Assembly (NCBI GenBank): GCA_003117195.1
Contig: BDSI01000005.1
Location: 1,224,857-1,288,856 of the forward strand
Direction: 5' to 3'
DNA length: 64,000 nt
From: Eudorina sp. 2006-703-Eu-15
Lineage: Eukaryota > Chlorophyta > Chlorophyceae > Chlamydomonadales > Volvocaceae
The notes beneath the pieces are model-generated. The model was not told where the DNA came from. It made no database searches and was given only the letters and a program-made list of their open reading frames with translations. Every line of letters starts with the position of its first letter. The first letter of the stretch is position 1. Positions 48,501-59,899 of the stretch are shown one piece after another. A program made the translations under genes and the position numbers.

Positions 48501-51500
48501 CGCTGCTGCGGATGCACCGGAGGTGGCGGCGGGCACGGCAGCGCCGGCGCCGCCGCAGGCGGCAGCGCGCGAGGAGGACTCAGCGTTCTCCTTCCGGGTG
48601 GCCCAGGGAGTTTCGGGCTCGGACGGCAGCAGGTCCTCGGGATCCACACCGCCCCTGATGCACTTCTCTCTGTCGGGAATCCCCGCACGACATGCCGCCG
48701 TACAACCGCATCACCTGCTAGCGGCCATGCCGTACACTGACGCCGCTGCGGTTGTCCACGTGACGCCGCGCGCCGCCGCGGCCGGGGCGGGAGCTGCCGC
48801 TCCGCCGGCCGCCGGTGCGCCGGGTTTCGATGCGGCTCCGCGGGGCGCATCTACGGCAGTGTCGACGCCGCCGGCGCACAGAAAGACCCCGTCGGAAATC
48901 GAGCTTCTTCATCCGGCCTCGTCGATCCATGCCAATGACGGCCAGGGCGGCGGCAGGACATCGTCTCAGGCTGCCTGCAACGGCAGCGACGGTGCGGCGG
49001 CGCGCAGCGCCGCGGATGCACCTCCGCCGCTGCAGCAGCCGACGGCGCCGCCGTCGCCCTTCGCCTTCCACCGCTGGAGGTCGTCACAGCAATCTGCACG
49101 GCGCGAGGAGGCGCGTCCGCAGAGCAGCGAGGAGGCCGTTGGCGGCAGCGGCGGCGGCAGTGACGCCGCTGTGGCGTCCGGCGCGGCCGCGTCGGGTCGG
49201 CGGCCCGCTCCCAGCCCTAGGTCCTCGGGCAGCCTTGGCGCCGCCAGCTCCGAGCAGCACCCGCTGACTCAGCCCCGACCGGCGGGAGGTCCGGAAGGCG
49301 CCCGACCAAACCATCGGGAGGACGACGAGGACGAGCTCTTGACGGTGCCGTCCTTCAGCTTGATGCCAGTGGCGTCGCTGCCCGGTGGCAAGCCCCCAGG
49401 GCTGAACGCCGGCGACGTGCCCCAAGGGGGCGGCAAGGCCGCGGCGGCTCCGCCGCCGCCGTCGCAGCGGCTGTCCTTCCCCGCGGCGTCGCAGCTCATT
49501 GCCGCGGCCGCCGCCGCGGCTGTCGCCGCCGGCGGCACCGGGGCTGCCGCCGACAGGTTGTCTGTCAGGGCGGCGGAGGTGTCGCCCGCGCCGGACTCGT
49601 CGCACTGCTCGCAGCAGCAGCAACAGCAGCAGCAGCAAAGGCAGCTGCTGGGGCACATCTCCGGACGGCAGCAGCCAGCTACGCCAGCAGGGCAACCTCG
49701 GACCCTCGGGGAAGGCGCCCTGGCGGCGGCAGGGGGGTTCCCGGAGCACCAACACCAGCCGATGGTCGGCGGCCGGTCGATAATCGCCGCGTCGCCCGCG
49801 TCTCAGCCACAGCAGCAGCGGCAGCAGTACCACCACCAACAGCACAACGCGCAGCATCTGCAGACGGCATCTGGCGGTCAGGGCGGCCCTGCCCAGGCGG
49901 CGGCATCTCGCCCGCCTCCGCAAGGGCAGCTTCAGCAGCCCCCCGCCCAGCTGCCACATCCGGAGGAGCCATACACCCACCACAACCACCCTAACCGCCA
50001 CCCAAGTCAAACCCAACGCGATCACCAGCAGCCCCAATCGCAGCTCCCTAGCCACCTCAACCACCACCACAACCACCAGCCGTTGCTATCCCCCGCGTCC
50101 GCGTCCGCCGGCGCAGCGGCTGAGGCTGCGGCTTTTGTCAATGGCGGCGGCAGTGCCTCGCACTCGCAAGCGCAAGGCACCAGCAACGGCCACGGCCACA
50201 GCGAGGTGCAGCAGTCGGCCGTCGTCAATGCCGCGGCTGCGGCGGCGACGTCGGCGGAGGCGGCCGCCGTCACCGCCACGCCGTGCGGCGGCGCTGTGCC
50301 CAGCCTGCGCTCCCTCCTCGCGCGGCCAGATGACGAGGTCTGCGGGGCGCTGCACGAGCTGCGGTACGACCAGCTGGTGCTGCTGCTGATGCGCGCCATC
50401 GCGTTGGTACGGCAGAAGAAGGCCCACGAGGAGCGGCTGATGGACGAGCTGGCGCAGGTGCGTCGTACATCGGGTGCCGTGGTCCGTGGGCTTGAGCGGG
50501 AGTTCAAGCGGGGGGGTGGGGTTAAACGTGTGTGTTGTATCCGAGTTATCCGTGTGTGTGTGTGTATGTGTGTGTAAAATCAGACGGCATACGGTTGTAC
50601 GGCAGGGAGTCCTATCCTTCGCCTCGCATGACTAGCTGGATGTGACAAGGCCAGCAGGCCCCGTTCCCCTATCTTCCGTACCTGCCGTATCTGACACGTC
50701 GGATCCGTGTTCCGCTGCAGGTCTTGGAGCAGCAGGGCAACCTGCAGGCGCAGCTGCATTCGCAGCGGATGGAGACGGCCCGGATGTATCGTGCCCTCAT
50801 GGCCATGCGCGACGCGCGGAGCAGCGGCGGCGGCGCCGGCGGCGTCGGCGGCGGGCCCGTCGGCACGCCCGGCGCTGGCGCCACCCTCGCCTCCGCCGCG
50901 GCGGCGGCCATGGGCTGCGGCGTCGGCGCCGGCTTCACGAGCAGCGCGGTGTCGCCGCCGCGGCGACGGCTATCGATGGACGACGAGGCCGGGCTCAGCC
51001 CCGCCCCTGCGGCGGTGGACGGTCCCGGGATCCGTCATGCGCGCACGGCCGAGGCCGGCGGCGGGGGCGGCGGCGCCGCCTCGTCGGCAGCTGGCCCTGA
51101 GTTCGGGCACGCCGCCGGCTCGCTGGCGAGGCCGGCGGGTGGAGCGCAGACGGGGCTGGGCGGCACCGACCCCGTGGCCGCCATGATGGCGGCGGTGGCG
51201 GCGGCAGCCGCGACCGGGCGGGATGGCGGCCGGTCCGCTTGGTCGCCGCATCCGCATGCGCGCCGGACGCACCACGCCCCGGCCCGCGCCTCGACGACGG
51301 AAGTTGGCGGAATGGAGCTGGACGGCGCGATGGCCGCCGTGACGACTGCGGGGGCGACGGCAGCGCGGCGTGAGCGTCCGGAGGCGCCCGGGATGATCAT
51401 CGGCGGGCGCGGCAGCGCCAGCGGCGGCGGCGGCGGCGCCGCCGCCGCCGTCGGGACCTGCGGAGGCTTTCCGTCGTCGCGGGCCGCCATCAAGGTCTGC

Positions 51501-51695
51501 CGGTCGTCGCCCAACGTCGCCGCCGTCAGCGCCGTCGCCGCCAGGGGCACGGATCCCACCGGCAGGGGGTTGCTGGTGGGCGGCGGCCATGACGCCAGCG
51601 GCACTTTTGTCAGCGGCGGCGGCTCCGTCGACGGCGCTGCCGCCAAGGCGGCGGTCTGCAGCGACGGCGGCAGCGGCACGAGTAGTGCCTTCTAG
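45572..51695 (+). CDS. Very large low-complexity protein with an unassigned basic domain and C-terminal coiled coil
   Basis: Four exons with consistent phases: 45572-46238, 46641-46852, 47683-50457, 50721-51695; about 1542 aa. Residues 1-210 are disordered (His/Gln- then Gly/Ser-rich). Residues ~214-293, built across two junctions, form the only compact-looking segment: VQFWGAFNDWW, RTGKRPSASAVGAWH, SLEETRTHAKCLRSV and REYFRGYRARKRARR. Its basic end could be a nuclear localisation or nucleic-acid-binding patch. I do not recognise the family. Residues 294-1170 are Ala/Gly/Pro/Gln-rich with a poly-Gln run near 49615-49640 and a His/Gln/Asn tract near 49810-50090. A helical heptad-like segment (~1180-1255; LHELRYDQLVLLLMRAI, DELAQVLEQQGNLQAQL) spans the last junction and suits a dimerising coiled coil. 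A transcriptional or RNA regulator is plausible but unproven. An extra small exon between 46852 and 47683 cannot be excluded. Confidence 0.8.
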
Positions 51696-51727
51696 GGCTG
51701 CGCTCCGTGGCCGGCCCGGTGGCCGTG

Positions 51728-51790
51728 AATGAAGCAGGATACGAGACAGTGGACTTGACCCCACGGGTCATCGATGACAGCCGGTGCGTG
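51728..51790 (-). mobile_element. Diverged copy of the LINE-type 3' end
   Basis: It retains GTGAATGAAG, then a spacer, CAGTGGACTTGACCCCACGG and GTCATCGATGACAGCC, in the order seen at 5863-5920 and 43740-43790. It lies immediately downstream of the coiled-coil protein gene and may form part of its 3' UTR. Confidence 0.45.
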
Positions 51791-54172
51791 TGTCATGCAC
51801 CCACCCAGCGGTCCCGCAGATTCGACCTCGTCCCAACGGCATGTCAACTTGACGTGGTGGGATGTATCGGGATCAGAAAAATGGGGCTGTACTGACGTTG
51901 CACCTGAGGGACAGACTGTGTGGGCTTCCATTTTGATGTCGGCGCAAGGGTACAATACGTGGCCGGGTTTGCACAGCTGACACGGAAGGGCGGCGGAGCC
52001 AGGCATCATCTCATAATTTGTGAGTAAACAAACGTGAAGGGCGGCCGCGGGCTGGCGTTATGACGGAAGCGGGCTCCTGCCGAACGGACCTGCGGGCGCC
52101 AGAGCCGCTGTTGCTGCGACGGGCCGCCCTGCGGTTGGGTTGGCTTACTCGTGTGGCGCGGCGCCGCGCTGGGGTTTGGATAGGAGTAGCGGGCGCCTGC
52201 CGAATGGACCTGTGGGACGCAGCACGCGGCGCACATTGGCGCTCATCAAGCAACAAGAGAGAAGGGGACGGCACGGACCAGGCGAGGGTGGCACAACGTC
52301 CCCCCCCTGGGGGTGGGTCCTGCCACAGGCCTGACCATCCAGGATCGCCGACGCGATGTTGATTCACAATGTACGGCGACAGGGGTCGTGTGATTGATGG
52401 ACCTTCGGGACGGGGTTCATACGGGGTTTTATCGTTTCCATCATATCTTTTCGGTGACGCCAGCAGTCGGTGACTGATTCCAGTTGCGGTATCGCCAGGC
52501 CGACATCGCGGTACCGGGCCAACCTACCCTTTTTATACTGACTTGACTGTCTTGTGGGCCATAGGGAAAGTGCGGGATTAATGTTGCAGTACACGGCAAA
52601 CGTGTCCGCCTCACTCGGCGCACTCAAAAAGCACTGGCAGACACTGTTGTTGGACGTACGACGGGGGGGGGGGGGGTAAGGCACTGTCTTTGCCGGTGGG
52701 TGGGCGCTTGTGCGTTAGGGGGGGGGAAGTGGGTTCCATAGCGAATATGTGCCATTGCCGCAATCCCTGCACACAGTCGTGGGGTGATGTAGCGCGCAGT
52801 GCGGAGGACAAGCTCGCCGTGTGTATGTGTATGTGTATGTGTACCAAGCGAGGGAAGCCCGCGCGAACCGACCCTGAAGTGTGGGTGTGTGCGTGTGTGT
52901 GTGTATGTGTATCGTTTCATATCAATCCGGGCCGGACGTCGGTCAAGGACCTCCTCGGATGACCGCGGAAGCACTCCCGTCCGCAGTCGAGGGAGAGGGG
53001 GGTCCTCTGTCCCCCCGTGCTCGCCCAAGGGCGCGCGCGCCCCTGCTCCCCGTTTCCAGGAGCAAGCGGAGAACGGCGACAGCTCTGGCCCCACAAGGAA
53101 TAGGGCACCAGTCCTGCACCAGTCCTGCGCCGCCTCGCGGCCCGCTTCTCAATGTCCTGCGTGTTCCCGAGGTGTCTGTCACCGGTGGCGCTTCTGTGGG
53201 CGGTCCCCGGCTCCCGGCGCGTCGAGGTGTGCAAGGGCGGCCAGGCACCAGGTACCCGCCTGCATGCGAGCGGGCGACCGCGACGATTCTTACCATTGTG
53301 AGCAAACCGACTGCGGCTGCGTAGCCCAAGGCTGAAAACCGAAGGGGCAGGTCCCGGGATTCTCGGTGTTTTTTCTGATCGCCCAGGGGTTGTTTGGGAG
53401 ACGCCACACTCGGTTGTTGTGGGAAGCTGGTGTGTGTGCGACGGCGGTTGGCCTCGTGGACGGCGGTGATTGGATGCCAGGGCCATGCATACGCCCTAAC
53501 AGAGCGCCCACGTCTTGTGCCGTAACCTTAGCTGGCAATCAGATGTACCTAGATCGCCCCCGTTCATTAGGGCCGCGGGTTATTGATGGCTTATCCTGCT
53601 GATATCGTAAATATTAGCGCCACCCACGGCGTCGAGCACCCGTCCTCCTGAGCTTGGACGCGAGCAAGATGCCCACAAGACCGGTTTGATTTTAGGTGGC
53701 TGGCCGCTTCGTAATTATCTGTGCGGCCTGCCCTGCCCTGCCTTATTTTAATGTTCTGAGTGTCGTGGCGCAAGGGGTTGCGCATGGCGTCCTTCCTAAT
53801 CATTAGTTCATTACCGCCTTATTGATTCGATTAGCAGTGTCTTATAGCTGCCAGGGGAGAGGCCGTGCGCTGTGTATTATGAAGCCGGAGCAGTGTGCGT
53901 GACTTTGTGGGTTCGCAGCCGTGCCGCCGAAATGCCAGCCGCTGCGTGGATGTTATGTTTTAATTTTCGGCCTGCGACTGGCAGGTGGCATAACCGCAAA
54001 CATCAATCCCAGCCTAGCCTGGCCCAGGCCAACCCTGGGGACCCAACCCAACCCCGACAGGAACGGATGGGCGCCAACACCTGGACGCCGTCCTACTGAC
54101 TACTAAACAGGCCCTCCCATTCTCAGTTGGGTCTGGACTCCCGTGGCCTCCCACGTCTTTGGCAGCATAATA
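51791..54172. other. Convergent intergenic region
   Basis: TG-rich patches (52818-52842, 52880-52910) and a G run (52665-52676) are present. Frames in 52620-53500 are short and mutually overlapping on both strands, with no domain. I see no supported gene. Confidence 0.5.
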
Positions 54173-54177
54173 TTACA
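54173..54177 (-). terminator. Putative TGTAA poly(A) signal
   Basis: TTACA on the plus strand lies about 250 bp past the stop of the deadenylase gene (minus strand), a fitting place for the algal TGTAA signal. Confidence 0.45.
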
Positions 54178-54424
54178 AACCTCTATCTTGCCTCCCATCC
54201 ATCTTGGCGCCTCCTGGCGACGCCAGCCTCCGCGCTATCAGTCATCTGGTCCCACAGCCGGACTGCCGCCTACACACACAACCACACACTTGTTCCGTTG
54301 CCGTTGTGTTGCGCTTCTCATTTGCAGGTAGCGGTGGTATGTGCCAATAACAACTTGTACACGGTTAACACACCCGCCACTCCCGCTTCCTTCACCAGCT
54401 CAGATCAGATCAGTTTCTCCCCTC

Positions 54425-57400
54425 TCAACTCAACCGGAAGTCCACCAGCAGGGAGACGTGGTCCGACGGCCAGTCCGCGCAGGGCATGCCGTACGGGTAC
54501 AGCAGTGGGTCCGGCGGGTGCAGTACTCGCACCGGCGCCAACCGAAACCGGCCGTCGCTCCCGCCGCCTCCTCCTCCGCTGCTGCCCGCGTCACCGCCTG
54601 CTCGTCGGCCGCCGCCTCCTCGCCTCCCAACAGCAGCAGCTCCTCCCGCGGCCGCCGACGCCGCAGCGCCGGCGCCCTCACCCGGCGTGTACCAGATGAA
54701 ATCCACAGTACCTACGTAGCGCGCGTGGAGGGTCGTGAAGAGCGGCTCGCGCTCCTGCTCGTCCAACGACGCGTAGGCGCTCCGAAGCTGGAGCGGGTGC
54801 CGTACCACCGCGGCCTGCGTCACAGCCAGCCACTGCGCCGCTGCCATGGCCGCTGCAGCGGTCGGCGCTGCCCGCCAGGGGCGCTGCCCGCCGCCGCCAG
54901 GTGCCCCAGGGTCGAAGCCGCTCCGAAACCGGCCCGTCTCGTGGGCGTTGCCGTTGAGGTACTCTTGAGCCTGCGGACCTCCAGGCGCGCCGCCGCCGCT
55001 TCCGTTGCCACCCGCCTCGGCCGACTGTCGTACCTCCGCGACCAGCCGCGTAAGCGTCGTACGACCCAACGCGTGGACCAGCTCCTCCTCATCCCACCGG
55101 ACGCCACCGCCGTACGACACTTGCTGCTGCCCCTGCCCCTGCCACTGACGCGACGCAAGACGCCATTCGTCCATGCCGACGGAGCTGCTGGACGCTGTGC
55201 CGTACATCGTCCCGGCGCCGTACCTGTAGTCCGCCTGGACGGCTGCCTGTTGCGATGCGAACCCGGCTGTCGCGGTCGCGGGGCCCCACCGCGCCAGGCG
55301 TACGGGTCGGCCCGACATGGCATCCCGCTGCAGCTGCGCGTAGCCGTACCCTTCCACTTGACCTGGGGCGGGTCCACGGTACGGCATTCCATGGCCGGCC
55401 GGCCGGCAGGTCAGCGGGACGGGTTAAACCGAGCAGCCACGAGCACCAGTGCACTGTGCTCTCAAGACCGCAGATCTGGGGTACGACCGACGCTGTGCGC
55501 ACGCTGCTCTGAACGAATGGTCTGTGCCAATCAAAACTCCACAATGCTGCTGATGCGTCCGTGGTGCTGTTCCCATGGCCGTCGTGAGCTATATATATCT
55601 AGTCCACAAGGCCCCGGCAGTCAGCCCGGGAATCAGCCACCACAACAGCCACGGCACTCATCTGAGATTTGTAAGGCCTTGACATGCAAATTTGGGGGTG
55701 CACTTACACAACCCGGTCAGGTCAGGTGACACTACCGCGGTTAGGCGGTTAAGGTCCTGGGTTCGAGTCCCAGGGTGACCCCCGACATTCGGAAGCATGA
55801 GATTATGGCTAGCTGCTGAGATGTGGAGTTGAGATCACAGTTGATGGATTGAGATTCGCACGCTAGATCGGTGGCGATTGCTGAACCCTCTGTCTCTACG
55901 GATGTGCGGGTGAATGGATGAGGTGGGATCCTTAGTTGGCAGGATCAACCGCCTTGGACCCTCGGTTCGTATGGCGTAGGTTCGGTGTGATGATGGTTGA
56001 AGGTGTCCTATAGCATCATATAAAACCGCGACATAAACCCTTAGACAGGGCCCGGAAGCCCATCCACACTGTAACGGTACATCACAACCCGTGATCGCTC
56101 CGAAAACGCTCGGCATGTATAGCAGCAACCACATACCCACGCGACCCATAACCCGTATTCGCTTTGAAAACGCTCGTACATGCAGGACAGCAACCGTACA
56201 CTCACAACTCACGTGACCACCACGTGCGGTGCCGTACCTGACAGCTCCCGGCGGTCCTCAGCCGCCAGCTGCAGCGACCCGTGGCGCAGGAAGCGATACA
56301 GACCGCTGCCTGGCGCCGTGTTAAAGTCGCCCGCGAAAATGACCGGCACGGCGGTTGGCGGCAACGGCGCCGCCGATGATGCGCCCGCGCCGGGCGGCTC
56401 CTCCAGCCCCACCGCCTCCTGCTCCTCCTCCTCCGACGCCCGCGCCGCAAGCTCACTTAGAATGACCCGAAGCTGGCCCAGCTTAACGTCACCACGCTTC
56501 GTGTTGAACAAGATGTGCGTGTTGGCGACCCAGAAGCCCTTTCGAATATGGCTCGGGAGGCGGCCGACGGCCGCTTGGCCGTTTGTCCGCTGGGCCGCGA
56601 TGGCGGCGCCGCCTTTGCCGCCGCCGCCGCCAGCGACTGGAGGATGAGGCCGTAGGGACGCGATGGCAGCATTTGCAGCGGCCGCCGCGGCAGCCTCCAA
56701 TGCCGCACCTTCCCCGCTGCGCTGGCGAGTGCGCTTGGGTCGCCGACCCTCGGGTCGCTGCGCCACCTGCTTCGCGCGGTCCTCCACCTCGCCATCATCG
56801 CCGCTGCTGCTGTTGCTGCTGCTGCTGCTGCTATACCCGCTACCACCGCTGCCGCTCGTACCCGCGCTGGCATCCATGGTGTTGGATCCTCCCTTCCCCC
56901 CAGCCCCAGCCGCCACCTCTGGCGCCTCGGCGGCGGCGCTGTCGGCGATGCAACCGGCGGCCGCGCCGCGCCTCGGCATCAGGTGCACCAGAAGCGCCAC
57001 ATTGTCCTTCAGGCCGTGGTCTGCCATCCGGATTTTGTGCACGCCGCGTCCGCCGCTGCCACTTTTACGAAACGCAGATCCAGATCCGGATTCAGGCGGC
57101 TCCTCTTCCAGATCCGGAGCGGGCCGGGATGTGGGTCGCGAGCCGCCAGCGAGGCGCAGCCGGTGGCGCAACCAGAGTGTCGCGCAGCCGTCGCCGCGTC
57201 CGCCGGTTCTCTGTACGTGTACGCCGTCATACCTGAACATCAACGAGCCAGGCGGAGGTGACGACGGTCCTTGTAGCTGCACCTAAACCCAACCGCGTGT
57301 TTCGGTGCACTTGTGGAGCCTGTCCGGAGCGCCATGGTGGCGCCAGTTCGTTTAGGCAGTGTATGGTGAGGAAGCCTCGGCTGTCGCCGTTGGCTGTCAC

Positions 57401-58755
57401 CGATGACCCGCGGGGTCCGCTGTAACATCCTTAATAAATAAAACCAAACCAGCTGACCACGCATTCGAGAGTGATTAGATGTGATGTGACAACAGCTGGA
57501 TTCGCACCCTGCCATTGCCATGGCTGGTCGCATTGATTGGGTTTGTGTCGATACTGTTGTTAGGGGTTCATGCAAACGGCTACGTGCACACGGGTACCGC
57601 TCGATTCTTTGGGGGGCGGCCCCATCTCGACGACCCACCCCAAGGCCGCCAGCTCTCTTCGCAGACCCGGCCAGTCGTCCACCTCCTGCGTCATGGCGCC
57701 CAACACGTTGGCGCCGCCAGAGACACACGGCAGCGTCAGTCCTCAACGGCGCAGCGACGGCGTATACATGGGCGAGGTTTAGCGAGCCGCAGCGCGGGAC
57801 CTGCAGCTGCGAGGCACGCTGCTTCCCCAGGGAGCTCTCTGGTGGTCAAGAGACACTGCAGACGTCCCTCATAGGACAGTGACCAAAGGGGCTGAGGGCT
57901 CCGAGGACTTCCTTCCTGCGCCGGCACTGCTGCCGCCCTGAGCCTCGGGCATCCTTGGCCTCCCGCTTGTGGGGGCTCCTGTAGTTGGATCCCTCCGTCT
58001 CGCCCGCGGCAGTCATTGGGCCCAGCCGGTCCCGGCCCGCCCCCATGCGCACCTGCAGGCATAGCACGTCGGGGCGCTGCGCCGCCACGTGGCTGACCAC
58101 CGCCGCCAGCCGCCGCGGCCACGCAAGGGAGCTGTGATGGGCCTGGGGGTAGAGCTCTCCTGCGTGAGTGTGGGCCTGTGGGGCCGTGCGAACGGGATGG
58201 GGATTCGCGGGACAGGGTGCTGTTGGGCCGGGGCTAAGGAGTCCCCAGTATGATGTAGACGGCTTCCGGCCTGACAGTGAATAGGCCGGGTCACCACCGT
58301 CACGCCGCAACACCTTGAGTTTGGACACGAGTGGAAGTTAGGGTTTCGTAACTGAAGTCGTCGTCACCCTCAGGAACATGTTCGATCGTACCCTTCATGA
58401 TTCTCCGACCCACCAGTTCAGCCGCAAGTATGTTCCACGACATGAACCGGAAGTTGAAGGACGTCCCTTGGTCCGGCAAGTCGACCTCGTTAAGCGGCGC
58501 GCTCCACTCTCGCGCAGGAACTGGTCGGGAAGCTGGATTCAATGCCCCCGTTGATATTTGGAGTTTACTCTCATGGTAATAACTGAACCGCCCGCCACCG
58601 CGTCCGCCGCGACCTTCGGTCTGCGTCCAACGGGCTCCGCCAAAACGACCGCCTCCGTGCGCAAAAGCTCCGACTTGTTGATGCAGAAAGCGGCAATTAC
58701 TTCCGTAGCTGCAAAAGCCTCGCTGAAAATGGATGCACAAGTTGGGGGGCTGCAT
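54425..58755 (-). CDS. CCCH zinc-finger / CCR4-type endonuclease-exonuclease-phosphatase (probable deadenylase)
   Basis: Five exons, 5' to 3': 58755-58410 (or 58414), 58159 (or 58154)-58053, 57685-57639, 57232-56238, 55362-54425; about 810 aa (807 with the alternative pair). The N-terminus has a C-x7-C-x5-C-x3-H finger (Cys7, Cys15, Cys21, His25), then a Gly/Arg-rich linker. The nuclease fold follows: SWNILA (Asn), LCLQEVDDW (Glu), RTGGRGDGCA, ANTHILFN (His), GDFNTAPGSGLY (Asp/Asn), TVDFIWYT and WPSDHVSLLVDF (Asp-His). All catalytic positions of the CCR4/Angel/nocturnin class are present. Such enzymes shorten mRNA poly(A) tails or act on related phosphoester substrates. The domain is swollen by Ser/Gly/Ala-rich inserts. 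Intron 4 carries a SINE and intron 3 a LINE 3' end, both antisense to the gene. The junction between exons 1 and 2 is the least certain. Confidence 0.9.
55715..56082 (+). mobile_element. SINE copy B, intact, with 8-bp target-site duplication
   Basis: A 368-bp element in intron 4 of the deadenylase gene, in opposite orientation to the gene. The tRNA-like head (B box GGTTCGAGTCC at about 55758) leads into the same body as copies A and C and ends CACTGTAACGGTACAT. CACAACCC flanks it at 55707-55714 and 56083-56090. It is about 90% or more similar to copy A by eye. Confidence 0.92.
57295..57441 (+). mobile_element. LINE-type 3' end fragment in a deadenylase intron
   Basis: About 145 bp match the 3' part of the nested element at 5861-6395, in reverse orientation. 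It ends CCGCTGTAACATCC and a TAA-rich tail. AAACCCAACC before and AAACCAAACC after form a possible imperfect target-site duplication. Confidence 0.75.
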
Positions 58756-59899
58756 ACTGTATCAGGTTGCCGTTGGACCCAGCGCAAAGGTTAAGCAATC
58801 TACATGTTTGAACCAATCAACTACGCGGAAATCGCTCCCAGGTGAAGAAAGAAGCGCGAGGTGTTCACCAAAGTGCACTTATAATGTCCATTTCGTCATT
58901 TCAAGCGCATTCAGGAGTTAATGAATGCACAGATATAGTACAGTATGCAGTGCATCCTTTTGTCTGTGCGCACTCCATGTCTCTCTCGCGTCTATCCATC
59001 ATGTTGATCAACGGCCTAACCATATGACTCCGAAACCACCCAATGTTGGCGCGTGCTTGCATCCCCAGCGTAAACCGCGGAGCCCTGGACCTGACGTCAT
59101 GTTGATCAGCTTCATGTCACTATTATGGAATTGCGTTGCTCAGTGGAGGCATAATTGCAAACTTTTGATCGTTGGCATTGGCTACGGTAAGCATCGGAAC
59201 CATCTACCATCTTTCCTCCAAGGAATGGCGACTGCATTGACAGCTTGAATTTGATGTCAAAAATTAAGCGCGCCAGGGGCATATCTCCCGAACCCAGATT
59301 TGGCGCCCCTTGCTGCAGCAATCAAAGTGCTTGATACGCGGGTTGAGGGTAAGATCTGGACGTTGTTCACATCACTTGGAGTGCTTCGGAACGACTGAGA
59401 TTTCTAGTTTCGCCACAGCAATTTTTTTGCCTGATTGCAAGGAAATGACATAATTTTAGCCTTCAGCGTCTGCTTCCTTGGGGAGCATCCGTCATGTCAT
59501 CCCTGACTCTACGCCATAAGGAATCTTCCAATATTTTTACAACAATGAGTTTAACCGGGAAGAATATGTGTGAAGGGCGCAATTTATACATGGCAGCGAC
59601 TGCATGATGGCTTCCCGTGGCTTCAGCCTTCAGGGCCCAGCGAAGTTACGTCGTGGTACGGTGGTTACCTTATCAAGCTTGGTTAGCACCTATCTGTTCA
59701 ATGTCCTACCGGTTGCGTACCCCTCCATAATAGATTATTTTGATCTCTGAAGTATTGAAAAGTTTTGGTGTTTTGGGCAGTTCTTCAGTGCTTTCCACGG
59801 TTGTTGCGGAAGGATGGCACTCAAGCCGTGGTCGTTCCTTATGTCCTAGCATTGGTTCCAGATTTCAGGCGTTGTCTTACAGACTGGACTCAAGCCAGT
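58756..59899. other. Divergent intergenic region (shared promoter space)
   Basis: It lies between the divergently transcribed deadenylase (minus) and RBR ligase (plus) genes and must hold both promoters. It is AT-richer than the flanking exons. No defined promoter element was recognised. The RBR frame is open upstream to 59765, but those residues look like translated leader. Confidence 0.45.

Noticed and set aside
49084..50076. 330-codon minus-strand frame
   Set aside because: Antisense shadow of exon 3 of the large plus-strand gene; Arg/Leu/Val strings without domains.
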